The notes beneath the pieces were generated by a model. That model was given only the letters and a program-made list of their open reading frames with translations. It ran no database searches and was not told the origin of the DNA. This document shows positions 1 to 8,314 of a stretch of 64,000 nucleotides of DNA, piece by piece. A program made the position numbers and the translations under genes. Position 1 is the first letter of the stretch, and each line of letters begins with the position of its first letter. Source of the DNA: Lachnospiraceae bacterium UBA3282 (GTDB lineage: Bacteria; Bacillota; Clostridia; Lachnospirales; Lachnospiraceae); contig DETS01000107.1 in assembly GCA_002361735.1 (NCBI GenBank), positions 1-64,000 of the forward strand. Direction: 5' to 3'.

Positions 1-27
1 TAGAATCTATATGTTCTAAAATCTCAC

Positions 28-57
28 TTTACAATATTACAACAAATATGTTATGAT
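28..57 (+). promoter_or_regulatory. Putative sigma-A promoter of the Rpn-family gene
   Basis: A TTTACA box at 28-33 and a TATGAT box at 52-57 are separated by 18 bases in A+T-rich DNA, about 100 bases before the Rpn-family start. An imperfect inverted repeat follows in the leader (about 73-88 against 111-126, with AGGGAT and ATCCCT at its outer ends), so the 5' leader may fold. The promoter is inferred from box similarity only. Confidence 0.45.
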
Positions 58-157
58 CAAGAAAACATATCTAGGGATCTGAAATTCTTTTTAATCTTTG
101 CTACACATCGTAGAATCTGAATCCCTTATATGAAAACAGAATAAGGGAGGATGGCTG

Positions 158-1105
158 ATGGGTAGAAAGGATGAGTACCAGCTAGATTATCTGGACGACA
201 ATAGAAGATTTGCGGACCAGATAAACGGGGCATTGTTTGGCGGGAAACAAATAGTAAGGCCGGAGGAGCTTGAGACAGAGGATTCACAGACAGCAGGTGC
301 GGTGCCTAAGAGTGGAGCAGGCAACACAAGGACAATCGTTGATAAAGCACGAGTTTGGAGAGGAAAGAAACTTCATATATTTGTGGTAGAGAACCAGAAT
401 TATGTAGATTATCAAATGGTACTGCGAAATATGCTTTCAGAGAGCAACGGATACCGTAAACAGTGGAAGCAGAGACAGAGAGTACATAAAGAAAAGAAGG
501 ATTTGAGAGGAAAAGAGGAATATCTTTCAGGAATGAAGGCGGAAGAAAAATATGCGCCGATAATAACGCTGGTGGTATATTTCGGAACGGAGCATCCATG
601 GAGTGGCGCGAGGTGCCTGTATGACCTGTTGGATATGGAGGAAGAACTAAAAGAGTATGTGACGAATTACAGGTTAAATCTGTACGATTGTCAGGAACAT
701 GACACGTTCGATGAATACTATACAGGTCTGCGCCAGGTTTTTGAGACTGTTCGATACGCGAAGGACAAAGAAAAGCTAAAAGAGATTATGGAGAAAAACC
801 GGGAAGCCTACAGCAGGATAGACAGTGATACGAAGGAGATGTTGGAAGTAGTGGCGAATGTGAAGATACCGGAGAAATTTAAGACGATAGAAGAAGGGGA
901 GGAGAGGTACAATATGTGTAAGGCGTTTGAGGATATGCGGTTAGAGGGATATGAGGCAGGTGTGGCTGAAGGAATAAAAAAGCTGATAAAATCTGCCAAA
1001 AACTTTGGGGTTTCTAAATTATTAGCGTGCGAGCAGTTAATCCAGCAGTATGCACTGAACGAGACAGAAGCCAATGAAAAGATAGAGGAGTATTGGGGAG
1101 ATTAG
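158..1105 (+). CDS. Rpn-family (PD-(D/E)XK) recombination-promoting nuclease / putative transposase
   Basis: This 315-residue protein looks like the Rpn/PDDEXK-type family that is abundant in Lachnospiraceae and often annotated as a transposase. Known members are DNA endonucleases that promote recombination. An N-terminal segment with FADQINGALFGG is followed by a PD-(D/E)XK-like core, with D62 and the E78-N-Q80 pair in VVENQNYVDY, then a conserved region ending in the LDM segment near residue 165. The charged helical C-terminus is typical of the family. A strong AAGGGAGG site lies just upstream of the ATG at 158. It has its own promoter, is more A+T-rich than the glycan genes and is separated from them by 180 bases, so it probably belongs to the flank. 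The family assignment is good; whether it is active is unknown. Confidence 0.75.
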   Translation: MGRKDEYQLDYLDDNRRFADQINGALFGGKQIVRPEELETEDSQTAGAVPKSGAGNTRTIVDKARVWRGKKLHIFVVENQNYVDYQMVLRNMLSESNGYRKQWKQRQRVHKEKKDLRGKEEYLSGMKAEEKYAPIITLVVYFGTEHPWSGARCLYDLLDMEEELKEYVTNYRLNLYDCQEHDTFDEYYTGLRQVFETVRYAKDKEKLKEIMEKNREAYSRIDSDTKEMLEVVANVKIPEKFKTIEEGEERYNMCKAFEDMRLEGYEAGVAEGIKKLIKSAKNFGVSKLLACEQLIQQYALNETEANEKIEEYWGD

Positions 1106-1196
1106 ACTGTCTGCCGGCGCTTTTCTGTTTAGTATGCGACTTTGAACAGAATATAATATCACTTTAAACAATGTATCCCGAGACGCCGTTTATCTC

Positions 1197-1225
1197 TTGA
1201 GGGGCAGTGACAATTATGGTATACT
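1197..1225 (+). promoter_or_regulatory. Putative extended -10 promoter driving the left part of the cluster
   Basis: TTGAGG at 1197-1202 and TATACT at 1220-1225 are 17 bases apart, and a TGG precedes the -10 box, giving the extended -10 form TGnTATACT. The same TATGGTATACT string recurs at 18910-18920 and 41530-41540, each time just before a gene in this cluster. It sits in the 180-base gap between the Rpn gene and the first glycosyltransferase. Confidence 0.6.
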
Positions 1226-1285
1226 TTATCCGCAGATGGCAAACTTATATGGAAGACAGAAAGAGAAATTGAAAGACGGAATAGA

Positions 1286-2383
1286 ATGAAAACAATTTTA
1301 GTATTGACCAATTCTTCCGGTGGTTTATATGACTTTCGGGGAGAATTTATAGAGGAGTTGTGTAAAAAATATAAAGTATATGTGAGTATGCCCGACGATG
1401 TGAAGGAGCAGGAGCTTGTGGATCAGGGGTGCCTTATCATCAAGACACCGATCAACCGCAGGGGAATCAATCCGCTTGAGGACTTGAAGTTATATTGCGC
1501 TTACGGTAAAATAATGAAGGAATTGCATCCCTCGCTTGTGGTGACTTACACGATTAAGCCAAACATATACGGCGGTTTTGCGGCGGCGGTGAAAAAAATT
1601 CCTTGTATTGCCACGATCACGGGACTTGGCGGCGCTTTTGACAGGACGGGGCCGCTGCTGAAGCTGATTGTTATGATGTATCGGACAGGTTTGAAACGGG
1701 CGGCCTGCGTGTTTTTCCAGAATGAGGAAAACAGGGGAATCTTTCAGAATATGGGTATCACGGCGAAAAAGTCGCGGATGGTTATGGGGTCGGGCGTGAA
1801 CCTGACGAAGCACAGCTATGAGCCCTATCCTGAGAGGGAGGAGACGCACTTCCTTTTCGTGGGACGAGTTATGAAGGAACGGGGTATCTTAGAGTATATC
1901 GAGGCGGCCAGAAGACTCCATGGCGAAAAGGTGTTTTTTGATATTATGGGTTACTGCGACGAGGATTATCAGGAGCTTCTGGATGATCTGGAAAAGGAGG
2001 GCGTGGTAAGGCAGATCGGTTTCCACACGCAGGTGCATGAATATCTGGCGGCGGCGGATGCGATTGTGGTGGCTTCTTTCCATGAGGGCATGTCCAATGC
2101 GTTGATTGAGGGCGCGGCGACGGGAAGGCCGGTGATTGCCTCCAATATCAGCGGCTGTCGGGAAGCCTTTGAGGAGGGTGTGACAGGTTTTGGTTTTACT
2201 CCCGGAAATACAGGGGAACTGATAGACGCTATGGACAGATTCCTTGCCCTGTCGAGAGAGGAACGGGCGGACATGGGACGGCGCGGCAGAGAGAAGATGG
2301 AGCGGGAGTTTGACAGAAAGTTTGTGACGGCGGCCTATATGGACGAGGTGTCGCAGATTCTGCATTCTGCGGCCGGGGAATGA
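1286..2383 (+). CDS. Glycosyltransferase family 4 (PglA-like)
   Basis: This 365-residue cytoplasmic enzyme should transfer a sugar from a nucleotide donor to a lipid-linked acceptor. The GT-B fold is shown by an N-terminal Rossmann half with the KPNIYGGFAA motif (residues 91-100), typical of PglA/GT4 enzymes acting on undecaprenyl-diphospho-sugars. The C-terminal donor half starts at FVGRVMKERG (191-200) and carries the E-x7-E motif at E267 and E275. It is the first gene after the 1197-1225 promoter and is followed by the nucleotide-sugar dehydrogenase, so it may act on a uronic acid or HexNAc donor. Its exact donor and acceptor cannot be read from sequence. Confidence 0.82.
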   Translation: MKTILVLTNSSGGLYDFRGEFIEELCKKYKVYVSMPDDVKEQELVDQGCLIIKTPINRRGINPLEDLKLYCAYGKIMKELHPSLVVTYTIKPNIYGGFAAAVKKIPCIATITGLGGAFDRTGPLLKLIVMMYRTGLKRAACVFFQNEENRGIFQNMGITAKKSRMVMGSGVNLTKHSYEPYPEREETHFLFVGRVMKERGILEYIEAARRLHGEKVFFDIMGYCDEDYQELLDDLEKEGVVRQIGFHTQVHEYLAAADAIVVASFHEGMSNALIEGAATGRPVIASNISGCREAFEEGVTGFGFTPGNTGELIDAMDRFLALSREERADMGRRGREKMEREFDRKFVTAAYMDEVSQILHSAAGE

Positions 2384-2455
2384 TTAAATTTATGAAGATA
2401 AAACGGGATAGAGTATAAGAACAGAAAAACGCGGGGAAAAGGAGAGCGGACAGAA

Positions 2456-3772
2456 ATGGATTTGTATGAAAAACTGGTGGGCGGAGAGGAAAAACTTTCT
2501 CTGGTGGGACTTGGCTATGTGGGCATGCCGATCGCGGTGGCCTTTGCGAGGAAGATCAAAGTGGTGGGTTTTGACCTGAATAAGGAAAAGATCGCTCTCT
2601 ATCAGAGCGGTGTCGATCCCACAAACGAGGTGGGAAACGAAGTGATACGCGATACAAAAGTGGATTTCACCGCGGATCCTGCCAGACTGAAAGAGGCGAG
2701 GTTTCACATTGTGGCGGTTCCCACGCCGGTCAATGAAGATCACACACCGGATCTGTCTCCCGTGGAGGGAGCGAGCCGCATTCTTGGACAGAATTTGACG
2801 AAGGGCTCGGTGGTGGTGTTTGAATCTACCGTGTATCCCGGTGTGACGGAGGATATCTGTGTGCCTATTCTGGAGCGGGAGTCCGGTTTAAAGTGCGGTG
2901 TGGATTTTAAAATCGGGTACTCTCCCGAGCGGATCAATCCGGGAGACAAGGTACATAGGCTGGAGACGATCACAAAGATAGTGTCGGGTATGGACGAGGA
3001 GACGCTTCACACGGTTGCGAAGGTCTATGGACTGGTGGTTGAGGCGGGCGTTTACCGCGCCGAGTCCATCAAGGTGGCGGAGGCGGCAAAGGTCATTGAG
3101 AACAGCCAGCGAGATATCAACATTGCGTTTATGAATGAACTCTCCATCATTTTTCACAAGATGGGGATCGATACCGGGGCAGTGCTGGATGCGGCGGGAA
3201 CGAAATGGAATTTCCTGAAATTCATGCCCGGGTTGGTGGGAGGTCACTGTATCGGCGTGGATCCTTATTATTTGACCTATAAGGCGGAGGAGCTTGGGTA
3301 TCATTCGCAGATCATCCTTTCCGGCAGACGGATCAACGATGATATGGGCAGATATGTGGCGGAGAGCCTTGTGAAAATGCTGATTAAGGCGGATATTCCG
3401 GTGAAACGCGCGAAGGTAGCGATTCTCGGCTTCACCTTTAAGGAAAACTGCCCCGACACCAGAAACACTAAGGTGATCGACATATATAAAGAACTTGGCG
3501 AGTACGGGATCGTGCCTATGGTGGTCGATCCGTCGGCGGATGCGGGAGAGGCAAAGCGTCTGTACGGCATCACCTTCCAGACCATGGAGGAAATCAAAGA
3601 CATGGACGCGGTGATCATTGCGGTGGCGCACGATGCCTTCTTGAAACTGGGCAGGGAAAAAATCGACGCTTTCTATCAAACGGCACATAAACGGAAGGTA
3701 TTGATGGATATTAAGGGTGTATTGGATCGAAAAGCCTATCAGTCAGAGGATTATCTGTATTGGAGATTGTAA
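2456..3772 (+). CDS. UDP-N-acetylhexosamine 6-dehydrogenase (TviB/WbpO-like)
   Basis: This 438-residue enzyme belongs to the UDP-glucose/GDP-mannose dehydrogenase superfamily and should oxidise C6 of a UDP-HexNAc to the uronic acid with two NAD+. The N-terminal Rossmann motif GLGYVG is at residues 18-23. The central signature GYSPERINPGD is near 154-164, and the catalytic Cys265 lies in GGHCIGVDPYY. The C-terminal UDP-binding domain includes GFTFKENCPDTRN. These features resemble TviB (Vi antigen) and WbpO (P. aeruginosa) more than UDP-glucose dehydrogenases. A WbpP/TviC-like epimerase lies 1.4 kb downstream, so UDP-GalNAcA or UDP-GlcNAcA is the likely product. An AAAGGAGAG site precedes the ATG. 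Confidence 0.9.
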   Translation: MDLYEKLVGGEEKLSLVGLGYVGMPIAVAFARKIKVVGFDLNKEKIALYQSGVDPTNEVGNEVIRDTKVDFTADPARLKEARFHIVAVPTPVNEDHTPDLSPVEGASRILGQNLTKGSVVVFESTVYPGVTEDICVPILERESGLKCGVDFKIGYSPERINPGDKVHRLETITKIVSGMDEETLHTVAKVYGLVVEAGVYRAESIKVAEAAKVIENSQRDINIAFMNELSIIFHKMGIDTGAVLDAAGTKWNFLKFMPGLVGGHCIGVDPYYLTYKAEELGYHSQIILSGRRINDDMGRYVAESLVKMLIKADIPVKRAKVAILGFTFKENCPDTRNTKVIDIYKELGEYGIVPMVVDPSADAGEAKRLYGITFQTMEEIKDMDAVIIAVAHDAFLKLGREKIDAFYQTAHKRKVLMDIKGVLDRKAYQSEDYLYWRL

Positions 3773-5130
3773 AAAAGAAAGCCATTTCAAATAAATCATG
3801 GTGTATGTTGGCAGGGCTCATCTTCTTTTTCCTGGGGATGCTGGCGGTGTATGGCGTGGGCGTCTATAACGACTCCGAGCAGTATATCACGATGCACATA
3901 CACAGGGAGCCTCTCTATCCGCTATTTTTGGCGCTTTTTCGGGGATTGTGCGGCGACGGCTATCTGCCTGTCGCCGCGGCGGTACAGGGTATCTTAACGG
4001 CGTTTGGGATATGGACGCTCACGAGATTTTTGGCAGCGCGCTTTGGCTTACGATTGTGGGAGGAAGTGCTCCTTTTGCTGTTGCAGCTTGCCCCCCATCT
4101 GGTGACGCGCTATGTGTCGGCGCTGCATATTTTTGTTGAAAATTCAGTGATGAGCGAGGCATTGTGCTTTCCGCTGTTTAGTTTTTTCCTTTATTTCCTT
4201 TTGCGGATGCTTTTGGAGGACAAACGGTGCGATGCCGTATTTGCGCTTTTATTTGCCTGGCTGCTTTCCATGACCAGAGGGCAGATGATGACAACGATTC
4301 TGTTGTGGGCGCTTCTGCTGTTTGGCAAGCTGCTGATCAGGAAAAGATATCGGGCGTTATTTATTCCTCTTGCCGCAGTAGCGGCCGCGTTTCTTCTGCG
4401 CAGTCTGGCGGTTCATATGTACAACTATGCGGTGACGGGCTATTTTATGGGAAATACCTACGGCAAGGTGAATACGCTGACCAACGTTATGTACGCCTGT
4501 GACGAGGAGGACGGGGAGGTTTTTCCCGAGGGAAGTCTCGAGCGCACCTTCTTTGACGATTTTTATCAAAAGGCGATGGAGCGAGAGCTGAATCATGCCT
4601 TTTCCGGGACGGGTTTTGGCGAGCGGGCGGCGCATTTGGAGGAAAAGCACGACGATTTGAAATTCGAGGTTTTAGAGGCGGGATTTTCTGTCTATTACTT
4701 TGGCTTGGGCAAAGTGGATTACTACGAACAGAGCAGTATGTCGGACGAGATGGCGGGAAAGATGATGATAAAACTGCTGCCCGCCTGTTTTGGACAGTGG
4801 CTTTATGATTATGTGCTGCTTTGTCGAAACGGGTTTGTCAGAAGTATTGCCGTCGTACATCCCCTGATTACGCCGATCGCCTTTTTACTGTATCTGGCGG
4901 CGGCGGGGCTGTCCTTGCGGCAGGTGTGGAAAAAAAGGAATCCGCAGGCGGCGGTCGTTTGTCTGGCGGCGCTGCTTTTCATCGCGGCGAATGTCTGTGC
5001 GACGTCGATTACGATCATGTGTCTGTCACGCTATATGATTTATGGCTTTTCCGTTTTTTATATCGCATTATATCTGCTGCTGCGGGAGGAAATGATAGTA
5101 TTTCAAAGTAAGGAAAAACAAAGGAGATAA
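3760..5130 (+). CDS. Polytopic membrane protein, possible GT-C type glycosyltransferase
   Basis: This 456-residue integral membrane protein has roughly ten hydrophobic segments. I do not recognise a named family with certainty. The first extracytoplasmic loop has an acidic pair in YNDSEQY, then HREPLYPLFLALFRG, which resembles the layout of GT-C enzymes that use lipid-phosphate sugars. The same arrangement recurs in the protein at 59383-60954 (DDSGSY then PVYPLFLF). A soluble insert at about residues 245-315 is acidic and charged. The TTG start at 3760 overlaps the dehydrogenase by 13 bases; an in-frame ATG at 3805 is the alternative. A role in adding an extracytoplasmic side residue is inference. 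Confidence 0.6.
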   Translation: MEIVKKKAISNKSWCMLAGLIFFFLGMLAVYGVGVYNDSEQYITMHIHREPLYPLFLALFRGLCGDGYLPVAAAVQGILTAFGIWTLTRFLAARFGLRLWEEVLLLLLQLAPHLVTRYVSALHIFVENSVMSEALCFPLFSFFLYFLLRMLLEDKRCDAVFALLFAWLLSMTRGQMMTTILLWALLLFGKLLIRKRYRALFIPLAAVAAAFLLRSLAVHMYNYAVTGYFMGNTYGKVNTLTNVMYACDEEDGEVFPEGSLERTFFDDFYQKAMERELNHAFSGTGFGERAAHLEEKHDDLKFEVLEAGFSVYYFGLGKVDYYEQSSMSDEMAGKMMIKLLPACFGQWLYDYVLLCRNGFVRSIAVVHPLITPIAFLLYLAAAGLSLRQVWKKRNPQAAVVCLAALLFIAANVCATSITIMCLSRYMIYGFSVFYIALYLLLREEMIVFQSKEKQRR

Positions 5131-5145
5131 AACGGAGGAAATAAC

Positions 5146-6123
5146 ATGGGCTACAGAGAGATTACATTTGAAAAAGACGCGGTATTTCTTGTGACGGGAG
5201 GCGCGGGCTTCATCGGTTCGAATCTCTGCGAAGCATTGCTGGAGATGGGGTATACGGTGCGCTGTCTGGACGATTTTTCCACGGGAAAATACGAGAATAT
5301 CGAACCGCTGACGAAAAACAGCCGCTTCACCTTTATCAAGGGCGATATCCGTGAGTTGGATACCTGTAAAGAGGCTTGCGAAGGTGTGACCTATGTACTC
5401 AATCAGGCAGCTTGGGGCAGCGTTCCCAGAAGTATCGAGATGCCGCTTCTCTACGAGGAGATCAATATCCGCGGTACGCTCAATATGATGGAAGCCGCCA
5501 GACAGTGCGGCGTGAAAAAGTTTGTCTACGCGTCCAGTTCTTCCGTTTACGGGGATTCGACCGAACTTCCGAAAAAGGAGGGAAAGGAAGGCAAAGTGAT
5601 CTCCCCCTACGCCCTCACCAAAAAGACGAATGAGGAGTACGGAAGACTGTACAAGGAACTGTATGGGCTGGATACTTACGGGTTGCGTTATTTTAATGTC
5701 TTTGGACGCCGGCAGGATCCGAACGGCATGTATGCGGCGGTGATTCCCAAGTTTTTGAAACAGCTTCTCCACGGGGAGACGCCCACCATCAACGGGGATG
5801 GCAGGCAGTCCCGTGACTTTACTTATATCGACAATGTGATCGAGGCGAATCTGCGCGCGTGCAAGGCGGATTCCTCCGCGGCGGGAGAGGCGTTTAACAT
5901 CGGCGCGGGCGGAAGGCTGTATTTGATCGATGTATACGAGCAGCTTTGCAAGGCGCTGGGCGTTACGGTTGCGCCAAACTTCGGTCCGGCAAGAGCAGGC
6001 GATGTGCGGGATTCCAATGCGGATATTACGAAGGCGAGGACGCTTTTGGGGTATGATCCCGAGTATGATTTTGAGAAGGGGATTACGCTGGCGATCGATT
6101 GGTATAAGGAGTATCTGAAATGA
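5146..6123 (+). CDS. UDP-N-acetylhexosamine 4-epimerase (WbpP/TviC-like SDR)
   Basis: This 325-residue extended short-chain dehydrogenase should interconvert UDP-GlcNAc and UDP-GalNAc, or the matching uronic acids, through a 4-keto intermediate with bound NAD+. The Rossmann motif GGAGFIG is at residues 18-24, a serine-rich catalytic strand YASSSSVYGDS at 128-138, and the Y-x3-K pair at Y155 and K159. RYFNVFGRRQDPNGMYAAVIP and a DFTYIDNV segment are typical of WbpP/TviC. With the dehydrogenase at 2456 it forms the pair that makes UDP-GalNAcA in Vi-antigen and P. aeruginosa O6 pathways. An AACGGAGG site precedes the ATG, and its end overlaps the next gene by four bases. Confidence 0.88.
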   Translation: MGYREITFEKDAVFLVTGGAGFIGSNLCEALLEMGYTVRCLDDFSTGKYENIEPLTKNSRFTFIKGDIRELDTCKEACEGVTYVLNQAAWGSVPRSIEMPLLYEEINIRGTLNMMEAARQCGVKKFVYASSSSVYGDSTELPKKEGKEGKVISPYALTKKTNEEYGRLYKELYGLDTYGLRYFNVFGRRQDPNGMYAAVIPKFLKQLLHGETPTINGDGRQSRDFTYIDNVIEANLRACKADSSAAGEAFNIGAGGRLYLIDVYEQLCKALGVTVAPNFGPARAGDVRDSNADITKARTLLGYDPEYDFEKGITLAIDWYKEYLK

Positions 6124-7040
6124 AATACAGAGTAGTAGTGTTCGGCGTAAAGGACACATCCGAGAATATTGTGGATTTTATACAGGAGGAGATCTGTCCT
6201 GTGGATCTGGTGATTACGATCAGTCCGGAGGTGACGAAGAAGAATCAGATTTCCGGTTACAAAGGATTGTCTGCGTTGACGGATCGGTATGGGATTCCGG
6301 TACATGAGGCGGACAGTTATTTTTTGACAGACGAAAAGACACAAAATTTGATGCGGGAAAACGAATTTGATATCGGGATTTCCATGGGCTGGCAGAGATT
6401 ACTGCCGAAGTCCGTGTTGGACTGCTTCCGGTACGGCGTATTCGGCTTTCACGGCAACAGCGGCTATCTCCCTTTTGGCAGAGGGCGTTCGCCCCTAAAC
6501 TGGTCGATGATTCTCGGAGATACGCGTTTTAACCTCAATCTGTTCCGCTATGACGAGAAAGCGGACAGCCCCAACGTGTTTGCTACGGAGATGTTTTCCA
6601 TCACGCCTCATGACGATATCCGCACGGCACAGTATAAGAATATGATCTGCTCGAAACGTCTGATCCGTAAGCTGCTTACCGCTTATGAGAGCGGTAAAGT
6701 CGAGGTGCGCACGGAATCGAAGGATTTTGACTCCTGGTACGAGAAGCGTACGGCGGCGGACGGCAAGATTGACTTTCATAACAGAACACGTGATATTTAT
6801 AATCTGATCCGCGGGGTAGCGGCGCCCTTTCCGGGAGCGTTCGCCTTTTGTAAGGGAGAGGAAGTGCGCGTTTGGGAGGCGCATCCTTTTGATGAAATGA
6901 TTGACTTTTCAGCCTATGCACCGGGGGAGGTCATTGATGTTTTTGACGGTAAACCCGTGGTGCGCACGGTGGACGGCTCGCTTTTGATCGATCGATATGA
7001 GAGCAGCCTGACATTGGCGGCACATGATGTACTGGAATAG
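6120..7040 (+). CDS. Formyltransferase-fold protein, candidate sugar N-formyltransferase
   Basis: This 306-residue protein has the methionyl-tRNA/sugar formyltransferase fold, which normally uses N10-formyl-tetrahydrofolate. The core loop reads FGFHGNSGYLP followed by GRGRSPLNW (about residues 108-128), with His111, and Asp149 in the later ADSPN segment. The classical Asn two residues before the His is Gly109 here; a Gly-x-His form also occurs in some cluster-encoded family members, so this may define a subtype. The start overlaps the epimerase stop (ATGA), implying co-translation with UDP-HexNAc metabolism. N-formylation of an amino sugar is the likely role; a GT-like or amino-acid target cannot be excluded. 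Confidence 0.7.
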   Translation: MKYRVVVFGVKDTSENIVDFIQEEICPVDLVITISPEVTKKNQISGYKGLSALTDRYGIPVHEADSYFLTDEKTQNLMRENEFDIGISMGWQRLLPKSVLDCFRYGVFGFHGNSGYLPFGRGRSPLNWSMILGDTRFNLNLFRYDEKADSPNVFATEMFSITPHDDIRTAQYKNMICSKRLIRKLLTAYESGKVEVRTESKDFDSWYEKRTAADGKIDFHNRTRDIYNLIRGVAAPFPGAFAFCKGEEVRVWEAHPFDEMIDFSAYAPGEVIDVFDGKPVVRTVDGSLLIDRYESSLTLAAHDVLE

Positions 7041-7056
7041 CATGGAGACGGGCGGC

Positions 7057-7119
7057 GTGCCTGAACAGATTTAGTATGGAGACAGATGATGTGTTGTGCC
7101 TGAACAGATTCGGTATGGA
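7057..7119 (+). repeat. Tandem direct repeat in the leader of a GT4 gene
   Basis: A 24-base unit, GTGCCTGAACAGATT then two variable bases then GTATGGA, occurs at 7057-7080 and 7096-7119, 39 bases apart, differing only at the two variable bases. The second copy runs into the ribosome site of the next gene. A similar arrangement of two TTCGGTATGGAGG-like copies 40 bases apart is found at 27434-27492. Confidence 0.6.
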
Positions 7120-7133
7120 AGGTGGATAACCGC

Positions 7134-8285
7134 ATGGATAAGGAAAAGCAGATACGCGTACTGCATGTGCTGGGTGGGGTCGGTCTGGGCGGTGCGGAGA
7201 GCCGTATCATGGATCTTTACCGCCAGATGGACAGGGATGAGATTCAGTTTGATTTTTTGATTCATCGAAATGACGGAAAGAAACAGTTTTATGAGGACGA
7301 GATCACAGCCCTTGGCGGGCATATCTATGCACTCCCCAAATTTAGAGTCTACAATTATTTCTCTTATAAAAAGGCGGTTACCTCTTTTTTCGCGCTGCAT
7401 CATGAGTTTCAGGTGGTGCAGGGGCATATGACCAGCACGGCGGCGATCTACCTTCCCATTGCCAAGCGGTTCGGCATTCCCGTTACCGTTGCGCACGCCA
7501 GAAACGCGGGAGTGGTGAAGGGACCGAAAGGGATCGCTACCCGCTTTTTCCGAAGAGGATTGGCAAAGAAGGCGGATGTATTGTTTGCCTGCTCGAAGCT
7601 TGCGGGGGAGGATGTGTTTGGCACAGATGCCGTAAAACAGGGCAGGGTGAAGATCATTCACAATGCCATAGATGTCAAGCGCTTCGCCTTTGACGAGAAG
7701 AAAAGGCAGGAGGCGCGTGCGGAGCTGGAACTTACGGATCAGCTGGTGCTTGGCCACGTGGGCAGGTTTGATTATCAGAAAAATCATCCCTACCTTTTGG
7801 AAGTATTTGCGGAAGTCTGTAAAAAGAAGCCCGATGCCGTGCTGCTTCTTCTGGGAGACGGCGGAGCGCGTCAGGCGATGGAAGAACGCTGTCGGGAGCT
7901 TGGCATTGCGGAGCGCGTGAAATTTTTGGGGAATCGAAAGGACACCGAGCGTTTTTATCAGGCGATGGACGTCTTTTTGCTCCCTTCCTTTTTTGAGGGG
8001 CTGCCGGGCGTGCTGGTGGAGGCGCAGGCAGCCGGGCTTGCCTGCCTTGTTTCGGATACCGTAACGAAAGAGGCGCAGGCCACGGATCTGGTGAGCCGGC
8101 TCAGCATTGACGCGCCCCCCGAGTGTTGGGCGGAAGAAATCTTAAAACGGGTACCGTATGTGCGTCGAAATACGACAAAAGAGTTGACGGAAGCGGGATT
8201 CGACGTGAGGACGCAGGCGCAGGGGTACAGGCAGTTTTATTTTGGAGAAGGCACTGCGGATATTGGAGGCGTGACAACACAATAA
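7134..8285 (+). CDS. Glycosyltransferase family 4 (EpsF-like)
   Basis: This GT-B enzyme of 383 residues resembles the EpsF-type glycosyltransferases of Gram-positive exopolysaccharide loci. The N-terminal half has VLGGVGLGGAESRIMDL and the QFDFLIHRNDG segment followed by an acidic loop and GGHIYALPKF, all typical of that group. The donor half starts at LGHVGRFDYQKNHPYLL and has an E-x7-E motif in FFEGLPGVLVEA. ATG 7134 is preferred over an in-frame GTG at 7122 because AAGGTGG lies eight bases before it, while the GTG has no spaced ribosome site. It opens a run of three consecutive GT4 genes, which suggests sequential sugar additions to one repeat unit. Confidence 0.82.
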   Translation: MDKEKQIRVLHVLGGVGLGGAESRIMDLYRQMDRDEIQFDFLIHRNDGKKQFYEDEITALGGHIYALPKFRVYNYFSYKKAVTSFFALHHEFQVVQGHMTSTAAIYLPIAKRFGIPVTVAHARNAGVVKGPKGIATRFFRRGLAKKADVLFACSKLAGEDVFGTDAVKQGRVKIIHNAIDVKRFAFDEKKRQEARAELELTDQLVLGHVGRFDYQKNHPYLLEVFAEVCKKKPDAVLLLLGDGGARQAMEERCRELGIAERVKFLGNRKDTERFYQAMDVFLLPSFFEGLPGVLVEAQAAGLACLVSDTVTKEAQATDLVSRLSIDAPPECWAEEILKRVPYVRRNTTKELTEAGFDVRTQAQGYRQFYFGEGTADIGGVTTQ

Positions 8286-8314
8286 GGCGGATGCCCAAAT
8301 GGAGTTAACAGACG

